Made by a program: the position numbers and the translations under genes. A stretch of DNA of 64,000 nucleotides from Crossiella sp. S99.2 (GTDB taxonomy: Bacteria > Actinomycetota > Actinomycetes > Mycobacteriales > Pseudonocardiaceae), in the NCBI RefSeq assembly GCF_023094165.1, contig NZ_JALMDK010000012.1:1-64000 (forward strand), written 5' to 3'. This document shows, piece after piece, positions 35,233 through 43,088 of this stretch. The first letter of the stretch is position 1; every line of letters starts with the position of its first letter. A model generated the notes under the pieces. It was not told the origin of the DNA and did not search any database. It worked only from the letters and a program-made list of their open reading frames with translations.

Positions 35233-36057
35233 ATGGCCAACGCGTTCGTGAAGTTCTGGAAGTACCTGATGGCGGCATTCTCGTCGAAGATCGACGAGCA
35301 CGCCGACCCGAAGGTGCAGATTCAGCAGGCCATCGAGGAAGCGCAGCGTCAGCACCAGGCCCTGTCCCAGCAGGCCGCGGCGGTCATCGGCAACCAGCGT
35401 CAGCTGGAGATGAAGCTGAACCGCCAGTTGGGTGAGGTCGAGAAGCTGCAGGCTTCCGCGCGGCAGGCATTGGTCCTCGCGGACCAGGCCCGCGCCGCCG
35501 GTGACCTGAAGAAGGCACAGGAATACGAGGACACCGCCCAGGCGTTCGCCACCCAGCTCGTCACCGCCGAGCAGTCGGTGGAGGACCTCAAGGGCATGCA
35601 CGACCAGGCGATCGGCGCCGCGGGCCAGGCCAAGCAGGCCGTGGAGCGCAACGCCATGGTGCTCCAGCAGAAGATCGCCGAGCGCACCAAGCTGCTCAGC
35701 CAGCTGGAGCAGGCGAAGATGCAGGAGCAGGTGTCCAGCTCGCTCCGGCAGATGACCGAACTGGCCGCGCCGAGCAACACGCCGTCGCTGGAAGAGGTGC
35801 GCGAGAAGATCGAGCGCCGCTACGCGACCGCGCTGGGTTCGGCCGAGCTGGCGCAGAACTCCATCCAGGGCCGGATGATGGAGGTGCAGCAGTCCACTGT
35901 GGACATGGCTGGCGCTTCCCGGCTGGAGCAGTTGCGGGCCTCCATGCGGGGCGGTCCGGTCGCGGGTGAGGTCACGTCGGGGCAGCAGGCGGCAGCGCCG
36001 GCGCCTGCCCCGCAGCAGCAGACCGCCCCGTACCAGAACCCGCAGGGCCAGGCGTGA
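35233..36057 (+). CDS. pspA: Phage shock protein A / IM30 family protein
   Basis: A 274-residue coiled-coil protein of the PspA/IM30 (ESCRT-III-like) family that assembles on stressed membranes. N-terminal amphipathic segment MANAFVKFWKYLMAAF, then long heptad-like helices up to about residue 225, and a Gln/Pro/Ala-rich tail. The homologue in M. tuberculosis (35 kDa, Rv2744c) follows clgR and is controlled with it. ATG 35233 sits just after GGAGGAG (35226-35232, spacing 0 by one reading, CGGAGG further up is 5-6 bases away). Upstream, hairpin-like repeats (35094-35109) lie in the leader. pspM follows 8 bases after the stop. Confidence 0.95.
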   Translation: MANAFVKFWKYLMAAFSSKIDEHADPKVQIQQAIEEAQRQHQALSQQAAAVIGNQRQLEMKLNRQLGEVEKLQASARQALVLADQARAAGDLKKAQEYEDTAQAFATQLVTAEQSVEDLKGMHDQAIGAAGQAKQAVERNAMVLQQKIAERTKLLSQLEQAKMQEQVSSSLRQMTELAAPSNTPSLEEVREKIERRYATALGSAELAQNSIQGRMMEVQQSTVDMAGASRLEQLRASMRGGPVAGEVTSGQQAAAPAPAPQQQTAPYQNPQGQA

Positions 36058-36065
36058 GGTAGCCG

Positions 36066-36863
36066 GTGACGTCGCCACGGGACGAGCTGCGCCGTCAGGT
36101 CGGGCAGCTGGTCAGCCAGCAGCTCAGTGGACCGATGGACAAGGTGCGGCGCAAGCTCGCCGCGTGGCAGGATCCGCGCGCCAAGCTGTTGCGGCGGCGG
36201 CGGCGGGCTACCCGCACGCTGACCGTGTCCAGCACCGCGGCGGCGATCACCGGCACGATCGCGTTCTTCATCGGCAGCGATCCCACCGCGCTGGAGTGGA
36301 CCGAGGCCGGTTTCGGCTCGGTGGCGGTGGTCTCGCTGGTCGGTGCGGTGAGTTCCGGGCTGCGGTCGATCCGGTTGTACCGGACGCCGCTGCCCGCGGC
36401 CGCCGCGCCGCCGCCACCGCGGCTGCCGCCGACCTCCTCGATGGCGCGGGAACCCCTGCAGCGGCTGGCCGCGGCCGAGACCACCCTGGACGAGTTGCTG
36501 CGCCAGTTGTCCGCTCCGCACAACGGCCTCGCGCCGCTGTCGCTGGAGACGGTCGAGTACTCCAGGGCCACCGCCGCGGAGGCCGCTTCGGCGGTGCGAG
36601 CGGTGGGTCAGCAACTCCGGGCGGTGGAACTCGCGCGGGACACCGCGCCCGCGCTGGAGCGCGGTCATCTCTCCGATGAGGTCCGCCGGCTGCGCACCGA
36701 ACTGGACGAGGGAGTCGACGGCTACTGCGGGCTGGTCGCCACCGCGGGACGAGCGGTCGCGGCGAGCAGCACGGCCGCGCCGCGACAGGCCCTGGAAGAT
36801 GCCACCGACCACCTCGCCGGACTGGCCGCCGCGTTACGCGAACTGGCGAGCGGCCGGTTCTGA
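36066..36863 (+). CDS. pspM: PspM-like envelope stress membrane protein
   Basis: A 265-residue protein: basic N-terminus with an RRRRR stretch (residues ~42-47), two hydrophobic segments (about 52-68 and 80-98), a Pro/Ala linker and a helical C-terminal domain. It resembles mycobacterial Rv2743c (PspM), which binds PspA in the membrane response; similarity is by position and layout more than clear motifs. GTG start 8 bases after pspA implies one transcript. No PspN-like gene follows. Confidence 0.75.
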   Translation: MTSPRDELRRQVGQLVSQQLSGPMDKVRRKLAAWQDPRAKLLRRRRRATRTLTVSSTAAAITGTIAFFIGSDPTALEWTEAGFGSVAVVSLVGAVSSGLRSIRLYRTPLPAAAAPPPPRLPPTSSMAREPLQRLAAAETTLDELLRQLSAPHNGLAPLSLETVEYSRATAAEAASAVRAVGQQLRAVELARDTAPALERGHLSDEVRRLRTELDEGVDGYCGLVATAGRAVAASSTAAPRQALEDATDHLAGLAAALRELASGRF

Positions 36864-37037
36864 GCCGGCGGCACGGACTCCCTCTGGACCTCACGGGGAG
36901 TAGCTTTGTTCCGCCGAAAAGCGGGACTGCTGAGAAATGTTTCGTGCAAACGTGTGATGTCGGCGCGTCTGTTCGACCATTCCCTGTACGTCGCGTGGCA
37001 GTATCCCCCGCACGAACGGGAGCGCTGGGAGGGGATC

Positions 37038-38408
37038 GTGGCGCTGTGGGCCCTGCACGGCGATGGCCGTCGGGTACAAGACGGTGCCATGGTGGCGCCG
37101 GAGGAGCGGCTCAACTGGTTCCTGACCATCGGCTTTGGCGTGCAGCACGTCATGGTGATGTTCGCCGCGACCATGTTGGTGCCGGTGCTGACCGGTTTTC
37201 CACCGACGACGACTTTGTTCTTCTCCGGGCTCGGCACGCTGCTGTTCCTGCTGATCACCCGTAATCGAATGCCCAGTTACCTGGGTTCCTCGTTCGCGTT
37301 CCTGGCGCCGTTGACGGCGGCGATGCAGGACAACGTGTCGATGGCGGCGCGGGTGGGCGCGGTGCTGGTCGCCGGGGCGCTCATGCTGGTCATCGGCATC
37401 GCGGTCAAGGCGCTGGGCGCGCGGCTGCTGGAATCGCTGATGCCGCCGGTGGTGACCGGCGCGGTGGTGATCATCATCGGGCTGAACCTGGCCCGGACCG
37501 CGGCACAGGACTTCGAGAAGCAGTCCGGGCTGGCGGTGGTGACCTTCCTGGTCATCCTGTTCGTCGGGGTGGTGCTGCGCGGCACGCTCTCCCGCACGGC
37601 GGTGCTGGTCGGGGTGCTGGTCGGCTGGCTGCTGGCCGCGTTCAACGGGGAGCTGGACCCGATCCGGCTGCGCGACGTGCTGACCGCGTCGTGGTTCGGG
37701 CTGCCCGCCTTCCAGACCCCGGAGATCCGGCCCGAGCTGGTGATCGCGGTGCTGCCCGCGGTGGTGGTGCTGATCGCGGAGAACGTCGGCCACCTCAAGG
37801 CGGTGGCCGCGGTGACCGGCCGGGACCTGGACGGCAGCGCGGGTGACGTGCTGATCGGCAACGGGCTGGCCACCGTGCTCGCGGGCACCGGCGGCGGGAT
37901 GGGCACCACGACCTACGCGGAGAACATCGGCGTGATGACCGCGACCCGGGTGTACTCCACGGCCGCGCACGTGGTGGCCGCGCTGGTGGCGATCCTGCTC
38001 TCGTTCTCGCCGAAGCTCGGGGCGATGATCAACACCGTGCCGCCAGGGGTGATCGCCGGGGCGAGCCTGATGCTGTACGGCATGATCGGGCTGGTCGGCA
38101 TCCGGATCTGGCTGGACGCCAAGATCGACCTGTCCGATCCGGTGAACCTGATGGTCGGCGGCGGCGCGCTGGTCGCCGGGATCGGCAACCTGACGCTCAG
38201 TGTCGGCGATGTGCCGCTGGCCGGGATCGCCTGGGGCACGATCATCATCGTGGTGCTGCACCCGCTGCTGCGCTGGTTGCGGAGTCTCACCCATGGCACG
38301 GCGCGGGCGCAGGCCGCGGGGCGGGGCCTGCGTGGCCGGGAGCCGGGCACGCGGGATCAGGACGAGCAGCAGCCGGGCGGCCGGGAGTCCGACGGCGGCA
38401 AGGCCTAG
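37038..38408 (+). CDS. Uracil/xanthine permease (NCS2 family)
   Basis: A 456-residue nucleobase:proton symporter with about 14 hydrophobic segments. UraA-like residues include EENVGHLKAV-like IAENVGHLKAVAAVTGRD and GTGGGMGTTTYAENIGVMTATRV, a typical NCS2 substrate-site signature (with Glu in AENIG). Closest in type to uracil permease (PyrP/UraA); xanthine is possible. GTG 37038 follows GGGAGGGG; an earlier in-frame ATG at 36957 or start at 36906 would add a non-family extension. The C-terminus is a Gly/Arg/Glu-rich tail. Its end overlaps the end of the convergent Uma2 gene. Confidence 0.9.
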   Translation: MALWALHGDGRRVQDGAMVAPEERLNWFLTIGFGVQHVMVMFAATMLVPVLTGFPPTTTLFFSGLGTLLFLLITRNRMPSYLGSSFAFLAPLTAAMQDNVSMAARVGAVLVAGALMLVIGIAVKALGARLLESLMPPVVTGAVVIIIGLNLARTAAQDFEKQSGLAVVTFLVILFVGVVLRGTLSRTAVLVGVLVGWLLAAFNGELDPIRLRDVLTASWFGLPAFQTPEIRPELVIAVLPAVVVLIAENVGHLKAVAAVTGRDLDGSAGDVLIGNGLATVLAGTGGGMGTTTYAENIGVMTATRVYSTAAHVVAALVAILLSFSPKLGAMINTVPPGVIAGASLMLYGMIGLVGIRIWLDAKIDLSDPVNLMVGGGALVAGIGNLTLSVGDVPLAGIAWGTIIIVVLHPLLRWLRSLTHGTARAQAAGRGLRGREPGTRDQDEQQPGGRESDGGKA

Positions 38409-38986
38409 CGGCCGCGCAACACCAGTTCGGCCGGGTCCAGGGTGAGCGGGAACGGGCGGGAGATCGTGGTCTGGCTGCCCGCGAAGGCGGTCAGCGTGTG
38501 CGTGTACTGGCCGCGCCGCAACTCCGAGGTGATCAGGTGCGGTGTGCGTTCCAGTTCCAGCCGCCAGTAGACCGGGATGCCCGCCTCGGCGTAGAGCTGC
38601 GGTTTGATGATCCGGTCCTGCGGGTGGGTGGACGGGCTGACGATCTCCACCACGGCGCGGACCTCGGTGGCCGGGTAGCGGGCCGGGTCGGTGTCCGCGT
38701 AGTCGCCGTTGACCACCACGATGTCCGGCACGGCGAGCCGTCCGCCGGGGATGACCACGTTGACCGCTTCGAGGATCTCCACGTCCGCGCCGGCCTGCGC
38801 CGCGGCGGTCTCCAGCAGGTTGGCCAGGGCGCGGGAGGCGCGCTGGTGCCGGGTGCCCGGGGCGGGACTCACCGTGAGGACTCCGGGCGTGAGCAGCTCG
38901 TAGCGAGTGTGGTTGCCGTTGTCGGGAAGGGCCTCGATGTCCTCGATGGTCCACGGACCGACATGGCGGACGAACGCGACACTCAC
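38405..38986 (-). CDS. Uma2-family (DUF820) putative restriction-endonuclease-fold protein
   Basis: A 193-residue PD-(D/E)XK-fold protein. Candidate active residues: Asp in VPDIVVVN (residue ~100), Glu in VVEIVSPSTH (residue ~121) and Lys in IIKPQLYAEAGIPVYW (residue ~135). The family is abundant in actinobacteria and cyanobacteria; a nuclease activity is assumed but rarely shown. GTG start overlaps the Nei2 stop by 4 bases, last of a four-gene operon. Its 3' end overlaps that of the permease gene by 4 bases. Confidence 0.87.
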   Translation of the reverse strand: MSVAFVRHVGPWTIEDIEALPDNGNHTRYELLTPGVLTVSPAPGTRHQRASRALANLLETAAAQAGADVEILEAVNVVIPGGRLAVPDIVVVNGDYADTDPARYPATEVRAVVEIVSPSTHPQDRIIKPQLYAEAGIPVYWRLELERTPHLITSELRRGQYTHTLTAFAGSQTTISRPFPLTLDPAELVLRGR

Positions 38987-39813
38987 GGGCTCCCTCCCTC
39001 CAGCTCGGGGTCGACTGCCTCCAGTGTGGCATCAGGCTGGCAGCCAGGACAGTGGTAGGTGACCCGGGGCATCCCGTAGCTGAGCTGCTCGCCCACCCGC
39101 ACCGGACCGCCGCAGCGCAGGCAGCCCGCGCGGCCGCGCTCGAACACCCAGTGCTTGCGCGCGCCGGTGTGCCCGGTGGTGGACTGCTCGGGGTGCAGCT
39201 TGTTCCGGGCGAGCAGGCGGCGGCACAGCCGGACCGCGGCGCGCGGGTCCACCGCACCGACCGGGGACCAGGGCGAGACGCCGAGCAGGAAGCACGCCTC
39301 GGTCTTGTATATGTTGCCGACGCCCGCCATGACCCGCTGGTCGAGCAGGGCCGTGCCCAGTTCGCGGGTGGGGTCGGCGGCGAGGCGGCGGACCGCCTCG
39401 TCCTCCAGCGCGGTGTCCCAGTCCGGGGACAGCAGGTCGGGGCCGAGGTGGCCGATCAGGGTGTGTTCCTCGGCGGTGGGCAGCAGGGCCAGATCGTGCA
39501 GGCGGAAGCCGACCGCGACCCGGTCGGCCGTGCTCAGCAGGGCGCGGATCTGGTGGGCCGGGCCGCGCCAGTGCTCGCCGGGGCGGTAGAGGTGCCAGCT
39601 GCCGTCCATCCGGAAATGGGTGTGCAGCGTGTGGTCGTCGTCCAGGCGGAACAGCAGGTGCTTGCCGACCGGGCGCACCGACAACACCGTGCGACCGGCC
39701 AGCTCGGCCGCGGCGAGGTCCGGGTGGCGCAGCTCGCCCCGGGTGAGGGTCTGCCCGCTCAACGCCTCGTGCAGGCGTTTCGCGGCCAGGAAGACGGTGT
39801 CGCCCTCGGGCAC
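38983..39813 (-). CDS. Endonuclease VIII-type DNA glycosylase (Nei2, Fpg/Nei family)
   Basis: A 276-residue base-excision repair glycosylase/AP lyase for oxidised bases. N-terminal PEGDTV gives the catalytic Pro-Glu after Met removal; the H2TH region contains GVGNIYKTEACFLLGVSP; the C-terminal zinc finger is CLRCGGPV...CPGC. PEGD rather than PELP points to Nei rather than Fpg. GTG 39813 abuts the LysE gene stop. Its place in a ParA-LysE-Nei2-Uma2 operon is unusual. Confidence 0.92.
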   Translation of the reverse strand: MPEGDTVFLAAKRLHEALSGQTLTRGELRHPDLAAAELAGRTVLSVRPVGKHLLFRLDDDHTLHTHFRMDGSWHLYRPGEHWRGPAHQIRALLSTADRVAVGFRLHDLALLPTAEEHTLIGHLGPDLLSPDWDTALEDEAVRRLAADPTRELGTALLDQRVMAGVGNIYKTEACFLLGVSPWSPVGAVDPRAAVRLCRRLLARNKLHPEQSTTGHTGARKHWVFERGRAGCLRCGGPVRVGEQLSYGMPRVTYHCPGCQPDATLEAVDPELEGGSP

Positions 39814-40452
39814 CTACGGTCCCTGCAACGCCAGTCGCAGGCCGAGACCGAGCAGGATGGTCGCGGTCAGCCGGTCCAGCCAGGTGCGCACCCGGCGCCT
39901 GGACAGCCAGCGGCGGGCGCTGCCCGCCAGGCCGACCAGCACGAACTGCCAGAGGAAACCCAGGCCGACGTGGATGAGCACGAGCAGCGCGGCCCAGCCG
40001 GTGGTCGGGCCTGCCGCGGGCAGGAACTGGGGCAGCAGGCTCAGGTAGAAGACGCCGACCTTGGGGTTGAGCAGATTGGTCAGCAGGCCCGAGCGCAGGG
40101 CCCGCCAGCCGCCGAGCGCGGGCAGCTCGGGCTGGTCGTCGACCTGGGTGGGTTTGCCGCGGTCACGCCAGGAACGCCACAGCGCCGAACCGCCCAGCCA
40201 CACCAGGTAGACCGCGCCGGCCAGGCGCAGCGCGTTGTACCCGAATTCCGAGGCGCGCAGCAGCGCGGTGATGCCCGCGATGCTCGCCGCGCCCCAGACC
40301 AGGCAGCCCAGGGTGATGCCGAGGCCGGTGGCCAGGCCGGTGCGGCGACCGCCCAGGACCACCGAGCGCAGGATCAGCATGGTGTCCAGGCCGGGGGTGA
40401 CCACCAGGACGACCGCGGCCAGGCAGTAGGCCAGGAGTAACTCGCCGCTCAC
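39814..40452 (-). CDS. LysE/RhtB-family exporter
   Basis: A 212-residue membrane exporter of amino acids or related solutes. The family signature is near the start (LLAYCLAAVVLVVTPGLDTML, giving TPGLD) with about six helices; LLTNLLNPKVGVFYLSLLPQF is the second typical motif. Substrate unknown. GTG 40452 overlaps the ParA stop by 4 bases; its stop abuts nei2. Confidence 0.9.
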   Translation of the reverse strand: MSGELLLAYCLAAVVLVVTPGLDTMLILRSVVLGGRRTGLATGLGITLGCLVWGAASIAGITALLRASEFGYNALRLAGAVYLVWLGGSALWRSWRDRGKPTQVDDQPELPALGGWRALRSGLLTNLLNPKVGVFYLSLLPQFLPAAGPTTGWAALLVLIHVGLGFLWQFVLVGLAGSARRWLSRRRVRTWLDRLTATILLGLGLRLALQGP

Positions 40453-41333
40453 TCGACGTCCTGGTCGACCAGCTCGCGGCCGACGGCCTGCTCCTCGGCC
40501 TCGGCGATCTCCTCGTCGAGTTCCCGGCGGGCGCGGGCGTTCGCGCTGCGCGCCGAGCGCAGCACCCGGGCCAGCAGCAGGTTGAAGGCGAGCGCGACCT
40601 CGCGGGCGCCGGGCGTGCCCCACTGGTGGATCGGCATGCACGCGCCCTGCGCCTGCTGCACGGCCAGCCGGTCCGGCAGCGAGACCGGCATGACCAGCGG
40701 GCCGAAGATCTCGCGCAGCTCCTCGATCCGGAACTGGTGCTCGTGCGAGCGTGGCCGGACCCGGTTGACCACCACACCCAGTGGCTGGAGTTCCGGGTTG
40801 TTCTCCTCGCGCTCGTTCTGCACCGCCTCGAAGGCGCGCTGCACCCCGGACACGGCGAAGATCGTCGGCTCGGTGACCAGCAGCGCGCGATCCGCCGCGA
40901 CCAGGGCCGAGCGGGTGAGCTGGCCCAGCGAGGGCGGGCAGTCCAGCAGCACGAGCTGGTAGGGCAGGTCGTCCTCGGCCATCAGCTCCTGCACCCGGTC
41001 GAGCACCGTGCCCAGCCGGTTGAGTTCGGTGAGGGTCGGGTTGGGCTGGTTGATCAGCTCGGCTTCCTCCGCGCCGACCAGCACGTCGACCTCGTCCCCC
41101 CAGGCGCTGGGGGCGATCGCGGCCCGCACGGCCGTCTTGGTCGGGTTGGTCAGGACATCGACGAGGGAGGAATCGGTCTCCTCTGGCTCCAGCGCCGAGG
41201 TGGCGTTGCACTGGGGATCAAGATCGATCACCAAGGTGCGCACCCCGCGCCGCATCGCTGCTGAGGCGAGCCCCAGCACCACCGTCGTCTTGCCGACCCC
41301 ACCCTTGAGGCTCAACACCGCGACCGTATGCAC
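40449..41333 (-). CDS. Orphan ParA/Soj-family ATPase
   Basis: A 294-residue deviant Walker ATPase: KGGVGKTT (residue ~10), Walker A' and DLDPQCNATSAL, plus VLLDCPPSLG (Walker B). The C-terminal 45 residues are a basic/acidic helix (RSARSANARARRELDEE). No parB follows, so it is not the chromosomal parAB; relatives position cell machinery. GTG 41333 has TAGGCT 6 bases upstream on this strand, the leaderless pattern. It heads a tight operon with LysE, Nei2 and Uma2. Confidence 0.9.
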   Translation of the reverse strand: MHTVAVLSLKGGVGKTTVVLGLASAAMRRGVRTLVIDLDPQCNATSALEPEETDSSLVDVLTNPTKTAVRAAIAPSAWGDEVDVLVGAEEAELINQPNPTLTELNRLGTVLDRVQELMAEDDLPYQLVLLDCPPSLGQLTRSALVAADRALLVTEPTIFAVSGVQRAFEAVQNEREENNPELQPLGVVVNRVRPRSHEHQFRIEELREIFGPLVMPVSLPDRLAVQQAQGACMPIHQWGTPGAREVALAFNLLLARVLRSARSANARARRELDEEIAEAEEQAVGRELVDQDVE

Positions 41334-41414
41334 GGGTGCAGCCTACGGGTTTCCCGATTCAAGGTCTTGTAGCCCGTTTCGGGACTCCTGAGCCAGGCGG
41401 ATTAGGGTGCGGCT

Positions 41415-42134
41415 ATGCGATCCGACGCCGTGCACCGTGTGCTGGAGGCCGAGCTGGCTGCGGTCCGGGACCGCGGGGTCAGCGCGCCCCGGGTGCTGGA
41501 TGTCGGCGGTGGCAGCGGGGTGTGGGCGGTGCTGCTGGCCGCGGCCGGATGCGCGGTCACCGTGGTCGAGCCGAGCCCGAACGCCCTGGCGACCCTGCAA
41601 CGGCGGGCGCGGGAGGCCGGGGTGGCCGACCGGGTCACCGCGGTGCAGGGCGATGTGGACTTCCTGCTCGACGTGGTCGAGCCTGGCGGGGCGGACCTGG
41701 TGCTCGGGCACGGGCTGCTGGAGGTCGTGGACGACGTGACCGCGGCCATCGCCGCGCTGGCTGCGGCGGCGGTGCCCGGTGGCGTGGTGTCGGTGCTGGT
41801 GGCGAACAGGTACGCGGCGCTGGTCGGACGGGCGCTGGCCGGTCGGCTGGGCGAGGCGCGGCGGTTGCTGGACGATCCGGACGGCCGGGTCGGGCCCGCG
41901 GACCAGTTGCAGCGCCGCTTCGACGCGGACAGCCTGGGCGAGCTGCTGGCCGGGGCCGGGCTCGCGATCGAGGTGCTGCAGGGGGACGGGGTGCTCACGG
42001 ACCTGGTGCCCGGGGCGGTGCTGGACGCGACGCCGGGGGCGGCGGAGGCGCTGGCGGAGCTGGAGCTGGCGGCCGCGGCGCGGCCACCGCTGCGGGATCT
42101 GGCGACCCGGTTGCACGCGGTCGGGCGGCGCTGA
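41415..42134 (+). CDS. SAM-dependent methyltransferase
   Basis: A 239-residue class I methyltransferase. SAM-binding motif I is VLDVGGGSGVWAVLLAAAG (residue ~28), followed by VVEPSPNAL and QGDVDFLLDVV. No substrate domain is visible; the C-terminal half (VANRYAALVGRALAGR) resembles small-molecule methyltransferases such as SmtA/CmoM-like ones. TAGGGT lies 6 bases before the ATG, so the message may be leaderless. It is divergent from ParA. Confidence 0.82.
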   Translation: MRSDAVHRVLEAELAAVRDRGVSAPRVLDVGGGSGVWAVLLAAAGCAVTVVEPSPNALATLQRRAREAGVADRVTAVQGDVDFLLDVVEPGGADLVLGHGLLEVVDDVTAAIAALAAAAVPGGVVSVLVANRYAALVGRALAGRLGEARRLLDDPDGRVGPADQLQRRFDADSLGELLAGAGLAIEVLQGDGVLTDLVPGAVLDATPGAAEALAELELAAAARPPLRDLATRLHAVGRR

Positions 42135-42174
42135 GCGCGCTGGCCGTCGCGTGCGGTTGGCGGCGCTGAGCGCG
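42125..42174. repeat. Short duplication at the methyltransferase 3' end
   Basis: GCGGCGCTGAGCGCG occurs at 42125-42139, including the stop codon, and again at 42160-42174. Confidence 0.6.
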
Positions 42175-42216
42175 GGTGTCTCGACCGGTGGCGGCCGGTG
42201 GTGAGCGAGGTCGGGC

Positions 42217-42251
42217 GCGAAACGCGGTTACCTAGATAACCGTGTTTTCCG
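42217..42251. repeat. Dispersed palindromic element, copy 3 (variant)
   Basis: Core GGTTACCTAGATAACC at 42226-42241, flanked by GAAACGC and GTGTTTTC, forming an almost complete ~30-base palindrome. It lies between converging genes. Confidence 0.7.
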
Positions 42252-42284
42252 GTGCCTGGCGGGCCTGGCCGGGACGGCGAGGGG

Positions 42285-42881
42285 TCACTGGGCAGCGCCG
42301 GCGGCAGGGCTGTGGAAGGTGTAGACGGCGGTGTATTTGACCGACTGCTGGGCGCCGGTGACGCAGGCGCCGGTCGGGCTGACGCCGCCTTCGGTCTTGA
42401 GTCGCTGGACGTAGCCGACCTTGCCGAAGACGCCCTCGCCGCGGGTGGCGGTGGACTTGAGCAACAGCTCGGGCACGGCGCCGGGCCGGGCGTTGCTGGC
42501 GCCGGCGACCGGGGCGGCGGCGACCGCGCTGCCGTCCAGGGTGGAGATCCACACCGGGCCGCGGGAGTGCAGGCCGATGGTCCTGCCCTCCTTGTCGGTC
42601 AGGGTGGCGGCGGGCTCCAGGGGCTTCCAGACCGAGTCGAGGCAGGTGTAGACCTGCACGCCGGTGGCGTCGTAGGTCGCGGTGAGGGTGTGGCCCGCGG
42701 GGACGGCGAGCGCGGCGGCGACCTGGCCGGCGGCCTTGACCACGCTGCTCGGCGCGCCCACCGTGGCCGACTGCGGGGCACCGTAACCCGCGCCGCCCTG
42801 ATCACCCGCGCCGCAGGCGGCCAGGACGCTCGCCACGCCGAGCAGGCCGAGCGTGACCCCGAGCATCTTGAACCGGTTCAT
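42285..42881 (-). CDS. DUF3455 lipoprotein
   Basis: A 198-residue secreted lipoprotein. Signal peptide with lipobox LAAC at residue 23; the mature part is a DUF3455 domain (VPAGHTLTATYDATGVQVYTC near residue 65 and the ending PTGACVTGAQQSVKYTAVYTFH). Function unknown. ATG 42881 follows GAGGAGAAG on this strand. Confidence 0.85.
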   Translation of the reverse strand: MNRFKMLGVTLGLLGVASVLAACGAGDQGGAGYGAPQSATVGAPSSVVKAAGQVAAALAVPAGHTLTATYDATGVQVYTCLDSVWKPLEPAATLTDKEGRTIGLHSRGPVWISTLDGSAVAAAPVAGASNARPGAVPELLLKSTATRGEGVFGKVGYVQRLKTEGGVSPTGACVTGAQQSVKYTAVYTFHSPAAGAAQ

Positions 42882-43088
42882 GATCTTCTCCTCGAATCGC
42901 ACCATTCGGGTGACCAGGTCGTTTCCTCGTCAGCCGCCGTGAGATACGGGTGCGATGCGGGCCCGGCTCAGCACCGTGACGCTGTTCGCGATCCGGGCCG
43001 GAGCTGAACGGGCGCGCGGGACTCCTCGTGCGAGCCGTTGGTACAGAAGGGTTGTGGATGCTCAGCCAGGGTGTGGATGCTCGGCGGC

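Noticed and set aside
36906..37037. Longer N-terminus for the uracil permease
   Set aside because: Residues do not resemble NCS2 proteins; GTG 37038 has a strong GGGAGGGG site.
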